This document shows, in pieces, positions 1 through 6,663 of a stretch of 11,109 bases of DNA. The position numbers were made by a program, and so were the translations under genes. Position 1 is the first letter of the stretch, and every line of letters begins with the position of its first letter. The DNA comes from Sutterellaceae bacterium (GTDB lineage Bacteria; Pseudomonadota; Gammaproteobacteria; Burkholderiales; Burkholderiaceae_F). The stretch spans positions 1 through 11,109 of the forward strand of contig JAUNOJ010000041.1 of NCBI GenBank assembly GCA_030531135.1, read 5' to 3'. The notes under the pieces were generated by a model. That model ran no database searches and was not told the DNA's origin. It was given only the letters and a program-made list of their open reading frames with translations.

Positions 1-1953
1 GTCGTTCAGAAAACCGGGTGGGGCAAGAGTTTCGTTTATTTCATCGCAACCAAAATGTTGCGTGAAGCCGGCGGCGGCCCCGCGTTGTTGGTCTCTCCCT
101 TGCTTGCCTTGATGCGCAATCAGATCGAGGCCGCCCAACGTATGGGCGTGCGCGCCGCTACCATCAATTCGGACAATACCGACGACTGGGACGAAATCGA
201 ACGACAAGTGCTTGCCGGCGAGGTCGATATTTTGTTGATTTCGCCAGAACGCCTGGCCAACGAACGTTTTCGTACTCAGGTTTTGGCGCCTTTTGCCGCA
301 AATGTTTCCATGCTTGTAATTGATGAGGCGCACTGTATTTCCGACTGGGGACACGATTTTCGGCCGCATTACCGGCTGTTGGAGCGCATCGTCAAACGAA
401 TGCCGCCCAATGTCCGATTGCTTGCCACAACGGCGACTGCCAACAACCGTGTGATGCAAGATCTTCAGGAGGTGTTGGGCCCGAATCTTCATGTTTCTCG
501 AGGCGACTTAAACCGTCCGTCGCTCACGCTTCAAACAATTCGTTTGCCGAGTCAAGCCGAGCGTTTGGCATGGTTGGCCGAACAACTCAAAACATTGCCC
601 GGCCACGGTATCGTCTATACGTTGACCGTGCGCGACGCCAATTTGGTTTCGGACTGGCTCAAATCGCAAGGCTTTAACGTCGAGGCGTATACGGGCGAGA
701 CGGGAGAGCGTCGAGAAGAACTCGAACAGGCTTTGCTCAACAACCGAGTCAAAGCGCTAGTGGCGACCACTGCACTGGGGATGGGCTACGACAAGCCCGA
801 TTTGGCTTTCGTCATCCATTATCAGACGCCGGGTTCGGTCGTGGCCTACTATCAGCAGGTCGGTCGCGCAGGGCGCGCGTTAGACTCGGCTTACGGCGTG
901 CTGCTCAGCGGTGAAGAAGAGACCGATATCAATGAGTATTTCATCCGTAGTTCGTTTCCGAGCAGAGCAGAAGTTGCCCAAGTGCTTGAGCAACTCGAAC
1001 AAGCGCCCGACGGATTATCCGTTCCGGAATTGATGCAGCGCGTCAACATCAGCAACGGACGGATCATCAGGACGATGGATTTGCTATCACTGGAGTCGCC
1101 CGCTCCGATTGCCAAACAAGGCACCAAGTGGCAGCTGACAACCTCAACGCTTAAAGAAGAATTCTGGAATCGTGCAGAGCGCTTGACCGAGCTTCGCCGC
1201 CAAGAGCATCGGCAGATGCAAGCCTATGTCGACTTGCCCTTCGGTCAACACATGACATTTTTGATCCGTGCGCTCGACGGCGATGCAAGCGGGGTGACGT
1301 CGCCGAATTTGCCGCCCCTGCCAGAGACTGTCGATGAGCATCTTGTCAGGACGGCCGTCGAATTTCTTCGTCGCAGCACGTTGCCGATTGATCCGCGCAA
1401 AATTTGGCCGTCCGGCGGTTTGCCGCGATATGGCGTTATTGGAAAAATCGCTCCGGAACTCAAGCACGAACCCGGCAAGGTATTGTGCGTATGGGCCGAT
1501 GCCGGATGGGGCGAGCTTGTGCGACAAGGCAAATATCGGGACAAACGCTTTGCCGACGATCTCGTGTACGCCTGCGCACGGATGGTTCGCGATTGGAATC
1601 CGCAACCGGCGCCGAAATGGGTAACTTGCGTGCCTTCGTTGCGTCATCCGGAATTGGTGCCGGATTTCGCACAACGCTTGGCTTCGGAGTTGGGGCTGCC
1701 GTTTCGCATGGTGATTGCAAAAACGGATGAAAGACCGGAACAGAAAACAATGGCAAACAGTGTTCAACAGGCCAATAATTTGGACGGTGCGCTGGCACCC
1801 AACGGTGAGCCGATACCGCACGAACCGGTCCTTTTGGTCGACGATATGGTCGACTCGCGTTGGACAATGACGGTGATGGCGTGGTTACTGCGCAAAAACG
1901 GCAGCGGCCAAGTTTGGCCGATCGCTCTGGCACAGACGGGAAAAGGCAAATGA
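1..1953 (+). CDS. RecQ-like DEAH helicase fused to a C-terminal phosphoribosyltransferase-like domain (5' partial)
   Basis: The frame is open from base 1, so the true start lies upstream; 650 residues are visible. The first codons give the Walker A loop (QKTGWGKS, residues 3-10), so only motif 0 and a short N-terminus are missing. DEAH is at 108-111 followed by [10 protein letters not shown], the RecQ signature. The TTATA motif III and the motif [10 protein letters not shown] (about 285-292) follow. A winged-helix-like stretch covers about 315-385. Next comes the RecQ zinc-domain region (about 399-430), which has no cysteines. The C-terminus (about 470-650) is PRTase-like, with [13 protein letters not shown] at 610-622 resembling a PRPP loop, although the usual small residue is Arg620. 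Expected role: ATP-driven 3'-5' DNA unwinding in the cytoplasm; the PRTase role is unknown. The stop overlaps the next start (ATGA), implying translational coupling with the DprA-like gene. The family resembles RqlH-type helicases rather than housekeeping RecQ. Confidence 0.93.
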   Translation, partial: VVQKTGWGKSFVYFIATKMLREAGGGPALLVSPLLALMRNQIEAAQRMGVRAATINSDNTDDWDEIERQVLAGEVDILLISPERLANERFRTQVLAPFAANVSMLVIDEAHCISDWGHDFRPHYRLLERIVKRMPPNVRLLATTATANNRVMQDLQEVLGPNLHVSRGDLNRPSLTLQTIRLPSQAERLAWLAEQLKTLPGHGIVYTLTVRDANLVSDWLKSQGFNVEAYTGETGERREELEQALLNNRVKALVATTALGMGYDKPDLAFVIHYQTPGSVVAYYQQVGRAGRALDSAYGVLLSGEEETDINEYFIRSSFPSRAEVAQVLEQLEQAPDGLSVPELMQRVNISNGRIIRTMDLLSLESPAPIAKQGTKWQLTTSTLKEEFWNRAERLTELRRQEHRQMQAYVDLPFGQHMTFLIRALDGDASGVTSPNLPPLPETVDEHLVRTAVEFLRRSTLPIDPRKIWPSGGLPRYGVIGKIAPELKHEPGKVLCVWADAGWGELVRQGKYRDKRFADDLVYACARMVRDWNPQPAPKWVTCVPSLRHPELVPDFAQRLASELGLPFRMVIAKTDERPEQKTMANSVQQANNLDGALAPNGEPIPHEPVLLVDDMVDSRWTMTVMAWLLRKNGSGQVWPIALAQTGKGK

Positions 1954-3281
1954 CAAACGAACTTTCTTTGAATACGCAAGCAATTTTGTTACTGACGGCA
2001 CCCTTGATTGCGGGGCGGCGCGACAAAACTCCCGATTTGCTCACACCCGGCGAATATAAGAGGTTGGCGCACCGATTGTTGGAACTTCGTCGTCAGCCGT
2101 CCGATTTGCTCTCGCCCGATGCAGGAGCACTGTTGCGCGATTGTGCTTCGGTGATTGATGAAAATCGTCTTAAAGAGTTGTTGGGGCGCGGATTTCTGCT
2201 CAGTCAGGCATTCGAGCGGTGGCAAGCGCGCTCCGTTTGGGTGGTGAGTCGCGCCGACGCCGACTATCCGCGTCGTTTAAAGACGCTTTTGCGCGAAGAT
2301 GCTCCGGCCGTGCTCTATGGTTGCGGCGATAGACAATTGCTCAAAACCGGTGGCTTGGCGATGGTAGGCTCCCGCCATGTGGATGAGGCGCTGACGGACT
2401 ATACGATTCAAATCGGCCGTCTTGCCGCGCAAGCCGGTAAAACCGTTGTTTCGGGTGGTGCCAAAGGCATCGATCAGGCAGCGATGAAAGGTGCGTTGGA
2501 AGCCGGCGGATACGTCTGCGGCATACTTGCCGACAGTTTGGAAAAAGCCGCGATGAAGGCGGAAAACCGAGATCCGATTCGCGAAGGTCGTTTGGTCTTG
2601 GTCTCGCCCTACGATCCGAATGCGGGTTTCAATACCGGCAATGCCATGCAACGCAACAAGCTCATTTACGCCTTTGCCGATTGTGCGCTTGTGGTCAATT
2701 CCGATCTGCAAAAAGGCGGAACGTGGGCCGGAGCCTTAGAGCAACTTAAAAAGTACAAGTTCGGGCCGCTCTTCGTGCGATCGACCGGGGCTGCCTCCAA
2801 AGGCTTGGATGCTTTGCATGCGTTGGGTGCAATTTCTTGGCCTAACCCTCAAGATGCGGCATCGTTTAAGGACGTTTTCAATGTAAAAATGCTTGTTGAA
2901 CCGGAGCAGGCGGATTTGTTTGCTACACCGAAACCGGATATCCCCGACTTTGAATCTCTACAACCGCTTGTAAGTGCGCCTGTTGCAGAGTCTGAGAGCA
3001 AAGTTGAGGATTCGGTTGTAGAGCAAACCGATCTCAAGGCGCAAGAAAAACCATCCGAGGCTGAAAAAGAGATGTCGACAGAGGGTTCACCTGCCGATGT
3101 TCTTTATGAAACCGTCAGAAAGGTGATGCATGCGCTTTTAACGAGACCGATGTCCGAAGACGATGTGGCCGAGACTTTGCAAATCACCAAGGCGCAAGCC
3201 AAGGCATGGTTGAGTCGCATGGCCGAAGAAAATCTTCTTGACAAGCAAAAGCGTCCTGTGCGTTATGTCAACAAGGTCTGA
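1950..3281 (+). CDS. DprA/Smf-like DNA-processing protein with C-terminal winged helix
   Basis: 443 residues. The ATG at 1950 is chosen because it overlaps the upstream stop as ATGA and has AAAAGG a few bases before it; the longer open frame from 1860 lies inside the helicase. The Rossmann-like DprA core spans about 95-300. It shows AMVGSR (137-142), [10 protein letters not shown] (166-175) and a late segment [10 protein letters not shown] followed by SDLQKGGTW (235-259), matching DprA's phosphate-binding loop and its RN-x-I-x-G-like helix. The usual GID-xxAH histidine is Met179 here. A low-complexity acidic linker (about 318-380) leads to a DprA-type winged helix (382-443, ending RPVRYVNKV). 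True DprA loads RecA on incoming single-stranded DNA. This copy is divergent and coupled to a RecQ-PRTase gene, so a partner, restraining or antitoxin-like role is more likely than transformation. That role is inference. Confidence 0.9.
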   Translation: MTNELSLNTQAILLLTAPLIAGRRDKTPDLLTPGEYKRLAHRLLELRRQPSDLLSPDAGALLRDCASVIDENRLKELLGRGFLLSQAFERWQARSVWVVSRADADYPRRLKTLLREDAPAVLYGCGDRQLLKTGGLAMVGSRHVDEALTDYTIQIGRLAAQAGKTVVSGGAKGIDQAAMKGALEAGGYVCGILADSLEKAAMKAENRDPIREGRLVLVSPYDPNAGFNTGNAMQRNKLIYAFADCALVVNSDLQKGGTWAGALEQLKKYKFGPLFVRSTGAASKGLDALHALGAISWPNPQDAASFKDVFNVKMLVEPEQADLFATPKPDIPDFESLQPLVSAPVAESESKVEDSVVEQTDLKAQEKPSEAEKEMSTEGSPADVLYETVRKVMHALLTRPMSEDDVAETLQITKAQAKAWLSRMAEENLLDKQKRPVRYVNKV

Positions 3282-3446
3282 GACAATGGGATGAGATATT
3301 GCAGTCGACCGTACGGCAAGAAACGCCTTTGTGAAATCTTGTGTCGGTCAGACTGCGAAGTATGCGTTGCTGGAATGCATGTGCCTTATCTGCGAGCATT
3401 GAGGGCGAAATATTTTGTAAATTGTTCAATAACGCTTGACTTTGGG

Positions 3447-3455
3447 TGTTAGAAT
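3447..3455 (+). promoter_or_regulatory. Extended -10 promoter element for the PBP7-type gene
   Basis: TG-T-TAGAAT is an extended -10 with five of six consensus bases, followed by C as in many betaproteobacterial promoters. No good -35 sits at 17 bases, which extended -10 promoters tolerate. Transcription would start near 3462. That would exclude the in-frame TTG at 3436 as the start codon. Confidence 0.45.
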
Positions 3456-3477
3456 CTTTCGGTTTATTGCCGTACGC

Positions 3478-3498
3478 AAGGGTTTGCGCCCTTTTTTT
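3478..3498 (+). terminator. Terminator-like leader hairpin before the PBP7-type start
   Basis: AAGGG and CCCTT pair around a TTTGCG loop (six pairs if a T-G wobble is counted) and run into seven T residues. It lies between the promoter and the GTG start at 3502. It could be a terminator for readthrough from the dprA-like gene or a weak attenuator. The stem is short, so this is tentative. Confidence 0.35.
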
Positions 3499-3501
3499 CT
3501 C

Positions 3502-4518
3502 GTGACGATTTCCCGTACCCTTCTTTCTTTTGCGATGACGCTCTCGATCTTTGCCGCCTCTTGGACGGCAGGTTCCGTTGCGTCTGCAGCAGACGTGGCC
3601 AGCATGAGCCCGAGAAGCGGTGTGGCCGCCACGGAAGACGGCACGGCAAAGCCCGCCAAGAAAGTACGTGTGGCCAAAAAGCGTTTGCGCCGTTCGCTTT
3701 CCGTGGCCTCTCAGGCCGGTTTGCGCGAAACCCCCGATCCTTTGGAATTGTCGAGCTCCGTGGCTTACATGATGGATCAGGATACGGGCGAAGTCTATTT
3801 TGAGAAAAACGGCAACGTTCAATTACCCATCGCGTCGGTCACGAAACTCATGACCGCTTTGGTCATTGCCGAAAGCGAACTGCCTTTGAAGGCCAAGCTC
3901 AAGGTGACGCGCGCCGATTACGTCAAGAGCACGGCCGAAAGCAAACTCAGAGCCGGCATGGTGATGACCCGCGAAGATGCGCTTCGTGCAGCTTTGATGA
4001 GCTCTGACAATCGTGCCGCACACATGCTCGCAAGAACGTATCCGGGCGGTATCAAGGTGTTTGTCGCCAAGATGAACGAAACCGCGCGCGATCTCGGTAT
4101 GACGCAGTCCGTTTTTGCCGATCCGACGGGCTTGTCCAACGACAATGTTTCGACGGCGCACGACTTGGCGCTGTTGGCTAGCCGCGTGCACGAGTTTGAC
4201 GTTTTGTCGCGTGTCTCGACTGCGCCTACTGCTTTGGTCAATACGGGCAATGCCAAGATTCGACTCACCACCACCAATCGTTTGATTGGAGACCCCCGCT
4301 GGAAAGTGGGCTTGCAAAAGACCGGTTACACCCGTGCGGCAGGCCGCTGCATGGTGGTGCAAAGCGAATTTGCCGGGCACCGCGTCGTGATGGTGGTGTT
4401 GGATTCCGTCACCAACGCCAAGCGAGCCGACGATATGTATCGTATGCGCCGCTGGTTGGAAGAAGAAACGCGCTTTCAAAAGCAGTTTGCGCAAATCAGT
4501 CCTTACGAGCTTCTCTAA
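3502..4518 (+). CDS. pbpG: PBP7/PbpG-type D-alanyl-D-alanine endopeptidase/carboxypeptidase, peptidase S11
   Basis: 338 residues from GTG 3502. This start gives a classical signal peptide (MTISRT, hydrophobic core, cleavage after about A29, SVASA-AD). The alternatives are TTG 3436 (before the likely transcription start) and ATG 3535; none has a strong ribosome binding site. The three serine-peptidase motifs are present: SVTK with catalytic Ser112 and Lys115, SDN at 168-170 and KTG at 273-275. Segments such as ALMSSDNRAA, YPGG and ADPTGLSNDNVSTA match PBP7. The protein trims or cleaves D,D-crosslinks of peptidoglycan in the periplasm. A basic linker (about 50-65) separates the signal peptide from the catalytic domain. 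There is no C-terminal PBP5-like domain or amphipathic anchor, as expected for PBP7. It is separated from the dprA-like gene by about 220 bases and has its own promoter, so it is probably not part of that cassette. Confidence 0.92.
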   Translation: MTISRTLLSFAMTLSIFAASWTAGSVASAADVASMSPRSGVAATEDGTAKPAKKVRVAKKRLRRSLSVASQAGLRETPDPLELSSSVAYMMDQDTGEVYFEKNGNVQLPIASVTKLMTALVIAESELPLKAKLKVTRADYVKSTAESKLRAGMVMTREDALRAALMSSDNRAAHMLARTYPGGIKVFVAKMNETARDLGMTQSVFADPTGLSNDNVSTAHDLALLASRVHEFDVLSRVSTAPTALVNTGNAKIRLTTTNRLIGDPRWKVGLQKTGYTRAAGRCMVVQSEFAGHRVVMVVLDSVTNAKRADDMYRMRRWLEEETRFQKQFAQISPYELL

Positions 4519-4586
4519 TCCGTCAAGGATTTGGAATACGTCAAAACATATTGACTTCAATTCCGATACCTATCGATTTCTAACCC

Positions 4587-4592
4587 TATAAT
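4587..4592 (+). promoter_or_regulatory. Candidate -10 (TATAAT) for the racemase gene
   Basis: A perfect TATAAT followed by C. The best -35-like hexamer, TTGACT at 4551, is 30 bases upstream and too far for normal spacing, so the -35 is weak or an activator is needed. That TTGAC is the right arm of a GTCAA-N6-TTGAC inverted repeat (4540-4555), a possible operator. Transcription would start near 4600. Confidence 0.45.
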
Positions 4593-4604
4593 CGTTTGCA
4601 AGAG

Positions 4605-4647
4605 CCGTCTCGATTCCCTTAAGAGACGGTCACGGGTGTTTGCGCCC
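4605..4647 (+). promoter_or_regulatory. Two tandem hairpins in the racemase 5' leader
   Basis: CCGTCTC (4605-4611) pairs with GAGACGG (4623-4629) around an 11-base loop. Directly after it GGGTG (4634-4638) pairs with CGCCC (4643-4647) around TTTG. They lie between the -10 and the Shine-Dalgarno GAGGAAG. They do not cover the Shine-Dalgarno itself and have no T-run. They may stabilise or regulate the mRNA; no known riboswitch was recognised. Confidence 0.3.
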
Positions 4648-4669
4648 ATTTAAAACGACGAGGAAGAGA

Positions 4670-5773
4670 ATGAAAAAAATCGGGATTGTGGTCGGTCACC
4701 ACGACGAGCGCGCTTTGGCAGTCAAAGCCGCCATTTTGGCTAAGGACAGCACCGTTGAGGTGATTCTCGACGACGAGCGTTTCCATGCCGACGATCCGGA
4801 ATTTAAACAGTCCGACTGCAAGATCAACAACTTCAATGCCGTAGAGCGCTTGGCCGAGCGCGGCGCACAAGTCATTGCTTTCAGTTGCGGCTGCCCGCAC
4901 ATGTTCTTTGCAGAACTGCAAACGGAAACGACGATTCCCTTAGTCGATCCGTGCAACATTCTGGGCGATCTTTGGTCGGTCGAAGACTACGCCAAGCGCA
5001 TTTTGGAAAAAGATGCCACGCCCAAAGCCAAGCCTTTTAAGGTGGGGTTGATCGGAGGTCTTGGCCCTGCCGCCACGGTTGACTTGTACGACAAGATCGT
5101 GCGCGCCACGCCCGCGAAAAACGATCAGGAACACTTTAAGCTCGTGGTCGAACAAAACCCGCAGATTCCCGATCGCACTAAGGCGTTGTTAGAGGGCGGC
5201 GTCGATCCGACGTTGCCGATGTATCACTGCGCCAAGCGTTTGGAAAAAGACGGCTGCGACTGCTTGGTGATTCCTTGCAATACGGCGCACGCCTTCATTC
5301 CCGGGATCGAGCGCCACATTTCGATTCCCTTTATCAACATGCAGCAGGCCACGATGGACGAAATCAAGGCCAAGTTCGGCGACGATGCCCGCGTGGGCTT
5401 GATGGCCACGAGCGGCACGGTGCGCACTGGCATCTATGGCGACAAGGCCAAGGACATGGGGGTCGCGATGTTTGTGCCCGACGAAGTGCATCAAAAGCGC
5501 GTGATGGAGGCCATTTACGGTCCCCAAGGCGCCAAGGCGGGCTACACCACGGGCGTGTGTTACGACGATTTGATGGCGGCGTCCGAATACCTGGTCAATA
5601 CGTTTGATTGCAACGTCTTGATTTTGGGTTGCACGGAACTGCCCTTGATCTTTAAGGAAGGCGACACGAAGATTGCCGGCAAAGACGTCTTTATCATCGA
5701 CCCGACTTCGGCTTTGGCACGCAAGGTCGTCAAGCTTGCCGAATCGACGATTGCCGAGCGCGGCGTTCGTTAA
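4670..5773 (+). CDS. Aspartate/glutamate racemase family protein with an additional N-terminal half-domain
   Basis: 367 residues from ATG 4670, preceded by GAGGAAGAGA as ribosome binding site; an in-frame TTG at 4640 lies in the leader hairpin and lacks one. The canonical aspartate racemase domain begins at about 123 (VGLIGGLGPAAT). It carries both thiol acid/base motifs, IPCNTAH (Cys203) and GCTELP (Cys321), so PLP-independent racemisation of aspartate, glutamate or a related amino acid is likely in the cytoplasm. Ordinary members are about 230-240 residues. Residues 1-118 are extra and look like a degenerate racemase half-domain: KKIGIVVG at the start, then GAQVIAFSCGCPH (Cys73, Cys75), then IPLVDPCNI, paralleling CDCLVIPCNTAH and IPFINMQQA later on. 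The substrate cannot be told from sequence. The gene lies next to a peptidoglycan peptidase and ends at a strong bidirectional terminator. Confidence 0.9.
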   Translation: MKKIGIVVGHHDERALAVKAAILAKDSTVEVILDDERFHADDPEFKQSDCKINNFNAVERLAERGAQVIAFSCGCPHMFFAELQTETTIPLVDPCNILGDLWSVEDYAKRILEKDATPKAKPFKVGLIGGLGPAATVDLYDKIVRATPAKNDQEHFKLVVEQNPQIPDRTKALLEGGVDPTLPMYHCAKRLEKDGCDCLVIPCNTAHAFIPGIERHISIPFINMQQATMDEIKAKFGDDARVGLMATSGTVRTGIYGDKAKDMGVAMFVPDEVHQKRVMEAIYGPQGAKAGYTTGVCYDDLMAASEYLVNTFDCNVLILGCTELPLIFKEGDTKIAGKDVFIIDPTSALARKVVKLAESTIAERGVR

Positions 5774-5795
5774 TTCTTAATTTTGCACCGACACG

Positions 5796-5832
5796 AAAAA
5801 GCCGCAAAGGAAATCTCCGATGCGGCTTTTTT
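5796..5832. terminator. Bidirectional intrinsic terminator between convergent genes
   Basis: GCCGCA (5801-5806) pairs with TGCGGC (5821-5826), flanked by five A on the left and six T on the right, so the structure works on both strands. The loop contains a further small GGA/TCC pairing. It lies 22 bases after the racemase stop and 17 bases beyond the stop of the minus-strand regulator gene. Confidence 0.92.
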
Positions 5833-5849
5833 CTTAATCCCAAAAAGAA

Positions 5850-6623
5850 TCAAAGGATATCGTTTTCGTCGACTTGAGAGCTGATCGCCTTGGCGGCGTC
5901 CATCAAGTGCTTGACCCATTCGGGCTTGTGTTGCATGTCGGTTTCGGAGCTGATCGTCAAGGTGGCGATGGCTGCCCCCTTTTTGTCGCGCACGGCGGCA
6001 CCGATACATTGAATACCGAGCTCCAACTCTTCGCGATCTTCGGCCCAGCCGAGTTCTTTGACGCGGTTAAGTTCCAAAATCAACTTTTCGGGTGTATGAA
6101 TCGAGCGTTCGGTGCGCGGCGCCAATTTGCTTCGTGCGATGTAAGCCGAAACTTCTTCGGGCGAGCAATCGCACAAAAACAGCTTGCCGCCGCTCGTGCA
6201 ATGAAGCGGTGCAACGGCACCCACGCGACGCGCCAGACGCACACCGGTCAACGGTGCGTAGACGTGCTCGATATACATGATGTGATCGTCGCGACGCATG
6301 GCCAAATTAATGGTCTGGCCCGTGATTTCATGCAGGGTCTGCATGACGGGCAGAGCCTTTTCGCGAATCGTCAAACGATCGCGCACAAGGCCTCCGAGTT
6401 CCAAAAAGCTCAAACCCAAACGCCAGCCGCCGTTGCTGTCGCGCTCGACAAAACCGTTTTCGGCCAAGTTCCACAACAGGCGATGGGCGGTGGACGTGTG
6501 AATTTGAGTGGCTTCGGCAATTTCGTGCATTGTGTACGGGGCTTTGCGCGAAGCTAAGAGTTCAAGAATGCGCTTGGTGCGCTCGAGAACCTGGACTTGT
6601 TTTAACTTGTCTTTGACTTCCAT
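5850..6623 (-). CDS. IclR-family transcriptional regulator
   Basis: 257 residues from the ATG at 6623; a TTG three codons upstream (6632) is possible, and neither has a clear Shine-Dalgarno. The N-terminal winged helix-turn-helix is at about 12-72, with recognition region EIAEATQIHTSTAHRLLWNL and wing FVERDSNGGWRLG, typical of IclR proteins. The C-terminal effector domain (about 80-250) shows INLAMRRDDHIMYIEHV, PLHCTSGGKLFL and GIQCIGAAVRD, where these regulators bind small aromatic or organic acids. It lies 40 bases downstream of the HdrD-like gene on the same strand, so it is probably co-transcribed with it and may control that gene or a catabolic pathway elsewhere. The ligand cannot be predicted. 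The gene converges on the racemase gene across the shared terminator. Confidence 0.93.
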   Translation of the reverse strand: MEVKDKLKQVQVLERTKRILELLASRKAPYTMHEIAEATQIHTSTAHRLLWNLAENGFVERDSNGGWRLGLSFLELGGLVRDRLTIREKALPVMQTLHEITGQTINLAMRRDDHIMYIEHVYAPLTGVRLARRVGAVAPLHCTSGGKLFLCDCSPEEVSAYIARSKLAPRTERSIHTPEKLILELNRVKELGWAEDREELELGIQCIGAAVRDKKGAAIATLTISSETDMQHKPEWVKHLMDAAKAISSQVDENDIL

Positions 6624-6663
6624 GGCAATCAATCTATCGGTGTCGTTATAAAACTTTTTTCAT

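Noticed and set aside
1144..1821. 225-codon minus-strand frame opposite the helicase C-terminus
   Set aside because: The opposite strand encodes a conserved PRTase-type sequence; this frame has no family features.
1860..1949. Longer DprA-like frame beginning at 1860
   Set aside because: It lies within the PRTase domain coding sequence; the ATGA overlap at 1950 is the typical coupled start.
3309..3316. Palindrome CCGTACGG after the dprA-like gene
   Set aside because: Eight bases, no loop or T-run; likely chance.
3436..3501. TTG at 3436 as the start of the PBP7-type gene
   Set aside because: No ribosome binding site, and the likely promoter lies inside this stretch; GTG 3502 gives a cleaner signal peptide. 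It remains possible.
4517..4531. Small inverted repeat AATCC-N5-GGATT after the PBP7-type stop, considered as a terminator
   Set aside because: Only five pairs and no T-run.
3823..4560. 245-codon minus-strand frame opposite the PBP7-type gene
   Set aside because: Rich in His and Arg as expected from the reverse complement of the real gene; no domain.
4640..4669. TTG at 4640 as the start of the racemase
   Set aside because: It lies in the leader hairpin; ATG 4670 has GAGGAAG directly upstream and begins with the expected MKKIGIVVG.
5874..6557. 227-codon plus-strand frame opposite the IclR gene
   Set aside because: Antisense shadow; no recognisable domain and no ribosome binding site.
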